From: Bacillota bacterium | GTDB lineage: Bacteria; Bacillota; Clostridia; Lachnospirales; Lachnospiraceae | Direction: 5' to 3' | Assembly: GCA_023420935.1 (NCBI GenBank) | Contig: JAEZUR010000159.1 | Span: forward strand, 1-6,477 | Length of the DNA: 6,477 nt | Part shown: positions 6,246 to 6,477 of the stretch, piece by piece | Layout: the number at the start of each line of letters is the position of its first letter | Numbering within the stretch: the stretch's first letter is position 1 | Translations under genes and position numbers: made by a program | The notes under the pieces: generated by a model | What the model was told of the DNA's origin: nothing | The model's database searches: none | What the model saw: only the letters and a program-made list of their open reading frames with translations

Positions 6246-6477
6246 TCAATTCTTTTTAAACTTTTTTAACATTTGTAAGGACTTTTCATTTTTCTCTTGC
6301 TCTTTTGTAATGAGGATATACCACAACATTAATACGATCCCTTTGAAAACACTGGTGATACTGATTGCCCACCAAATTCCATCAAGACCAAGGCTTGTGT
6401 GTGATAGGATTATAGCACCCGGGATTCTAAGTGCATTGAAAACAATGCCTACGATGGAGGGAGGCATTGTCCTGCCC
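6246..6477 (-). CDS. MATE-family efflux transporter, C-terminal end only
   Basis: The last 76 or so codons of a gene that continues past the right edge are present. The frame stays open upstream of the first internal ATG (6467), which is therefore not a true start. The sequence GRTMPPSIVGIVFNALRIP, then a Gly-rich turn and a hydrophobic helix (LDGIWWAISITSVFKGIVLMLWYILI), then a basic tail ending MLKKFKKN, fits the final two membrane helices of MATE multidrug/cation antiporters. These use a sodium or proton gradient to export substrates. The stop is TGA at 6246-6248. No clear terminator follows. It is unlikely to share a function with the importer operon, which has its own promoter about 390 bp further on. 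Confidence 0.7.
   Translation of the reverse strand, partial: GRTMPPSIVGIVFNALRIPGAIILSHTSLGLDGIWWAISITSVFKGIVLMLWYILITKEQEKNEKSLQMLKKFKKN

Noticed and set aside
6229..6477. Plus-strand frame open from ATG near 6229 to the right edge
   Set aside because: It is the antisense shadow of the MATE gene. The minus-strand translation shows typical membrane helices, the plus-strand one nothing recognisable.
1..6477. CRISPR array, tRNA, rRNA or insertion sequence
   Set aside because: No spaced direct-repeat array, cloverleaf-like segment, rRNA-like sequence, transposase frame or terminal inverted repeats were seen.

Overview
The window is AT-rich (roughly a third G+C by eye) and every gene I can support lies on the minus strand. 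Strong AGGAGG-type ribosome sites, a lipoprotein-type binding protein with no linked ATPase, and a membrane-anchored AraC regulator point to a Bacillota (Firmicutes) genome, most likely a Clostridia/Lachnospiraceae member. Paenibacillus-like bacilli carry similar cassettes, so the placement is an inference.

Layout, read in the direction of transcription (high to low coordinates). At the right edge is the C-terminal end of a MATE-type efflux protein (6246 to beyond 6477). Then comes a 479-bp non-coding stretch (5767-6245). Its upper half holds a stem-rich segment that may be a dispersed intergenic repeat (6045-6229). Its lower half holds a perfect 9-bp inverted repeat, four head-to-tail 10-bp repeats and a good sigma-A-type promoter (5831-5859). 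The promoter drives a three-gene carbohydrate ABC importer of the LplA-LplB-LplC / YtcQ-YteP-YtcP kind: the solute-binding lipoprotein (4135-5766) and two permeases (3047-4024 and 2125-3036). A separate promoter (1979-2007) precedes a large membrane-bound AraC-family regulator (1-1933), whose DNA-binding domain is cut by the left edge.

How they should work together: the lipoprotein captures an oligosaccharide outside the cell and the two permeases form the channel. The ATPase is missing here and in this family is normally a shared MsmX-type protein encoded elsewhere. The regulator has an extracellular sensor region between two membrane segments and the start of an AraC helix-turn-helix at its cut end, so it probably senses the sugar, or the loaded binding protein, and controls the importer promoter. 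The repeats at 5901-5940, and perhaps the related 16-bp repeats at 6170-6229, are the candidate binding sites. The substrate cannot be read from the sequence. Homologues in Bacillus and Sphingomonas transport pectin- or alginate-derived oligosaccharides, which makes plant or host polysaccharide fragments a reasonable guess.

The transporter genes are ordinary for this family. The least explained part is the intergenic region 5901-6229.
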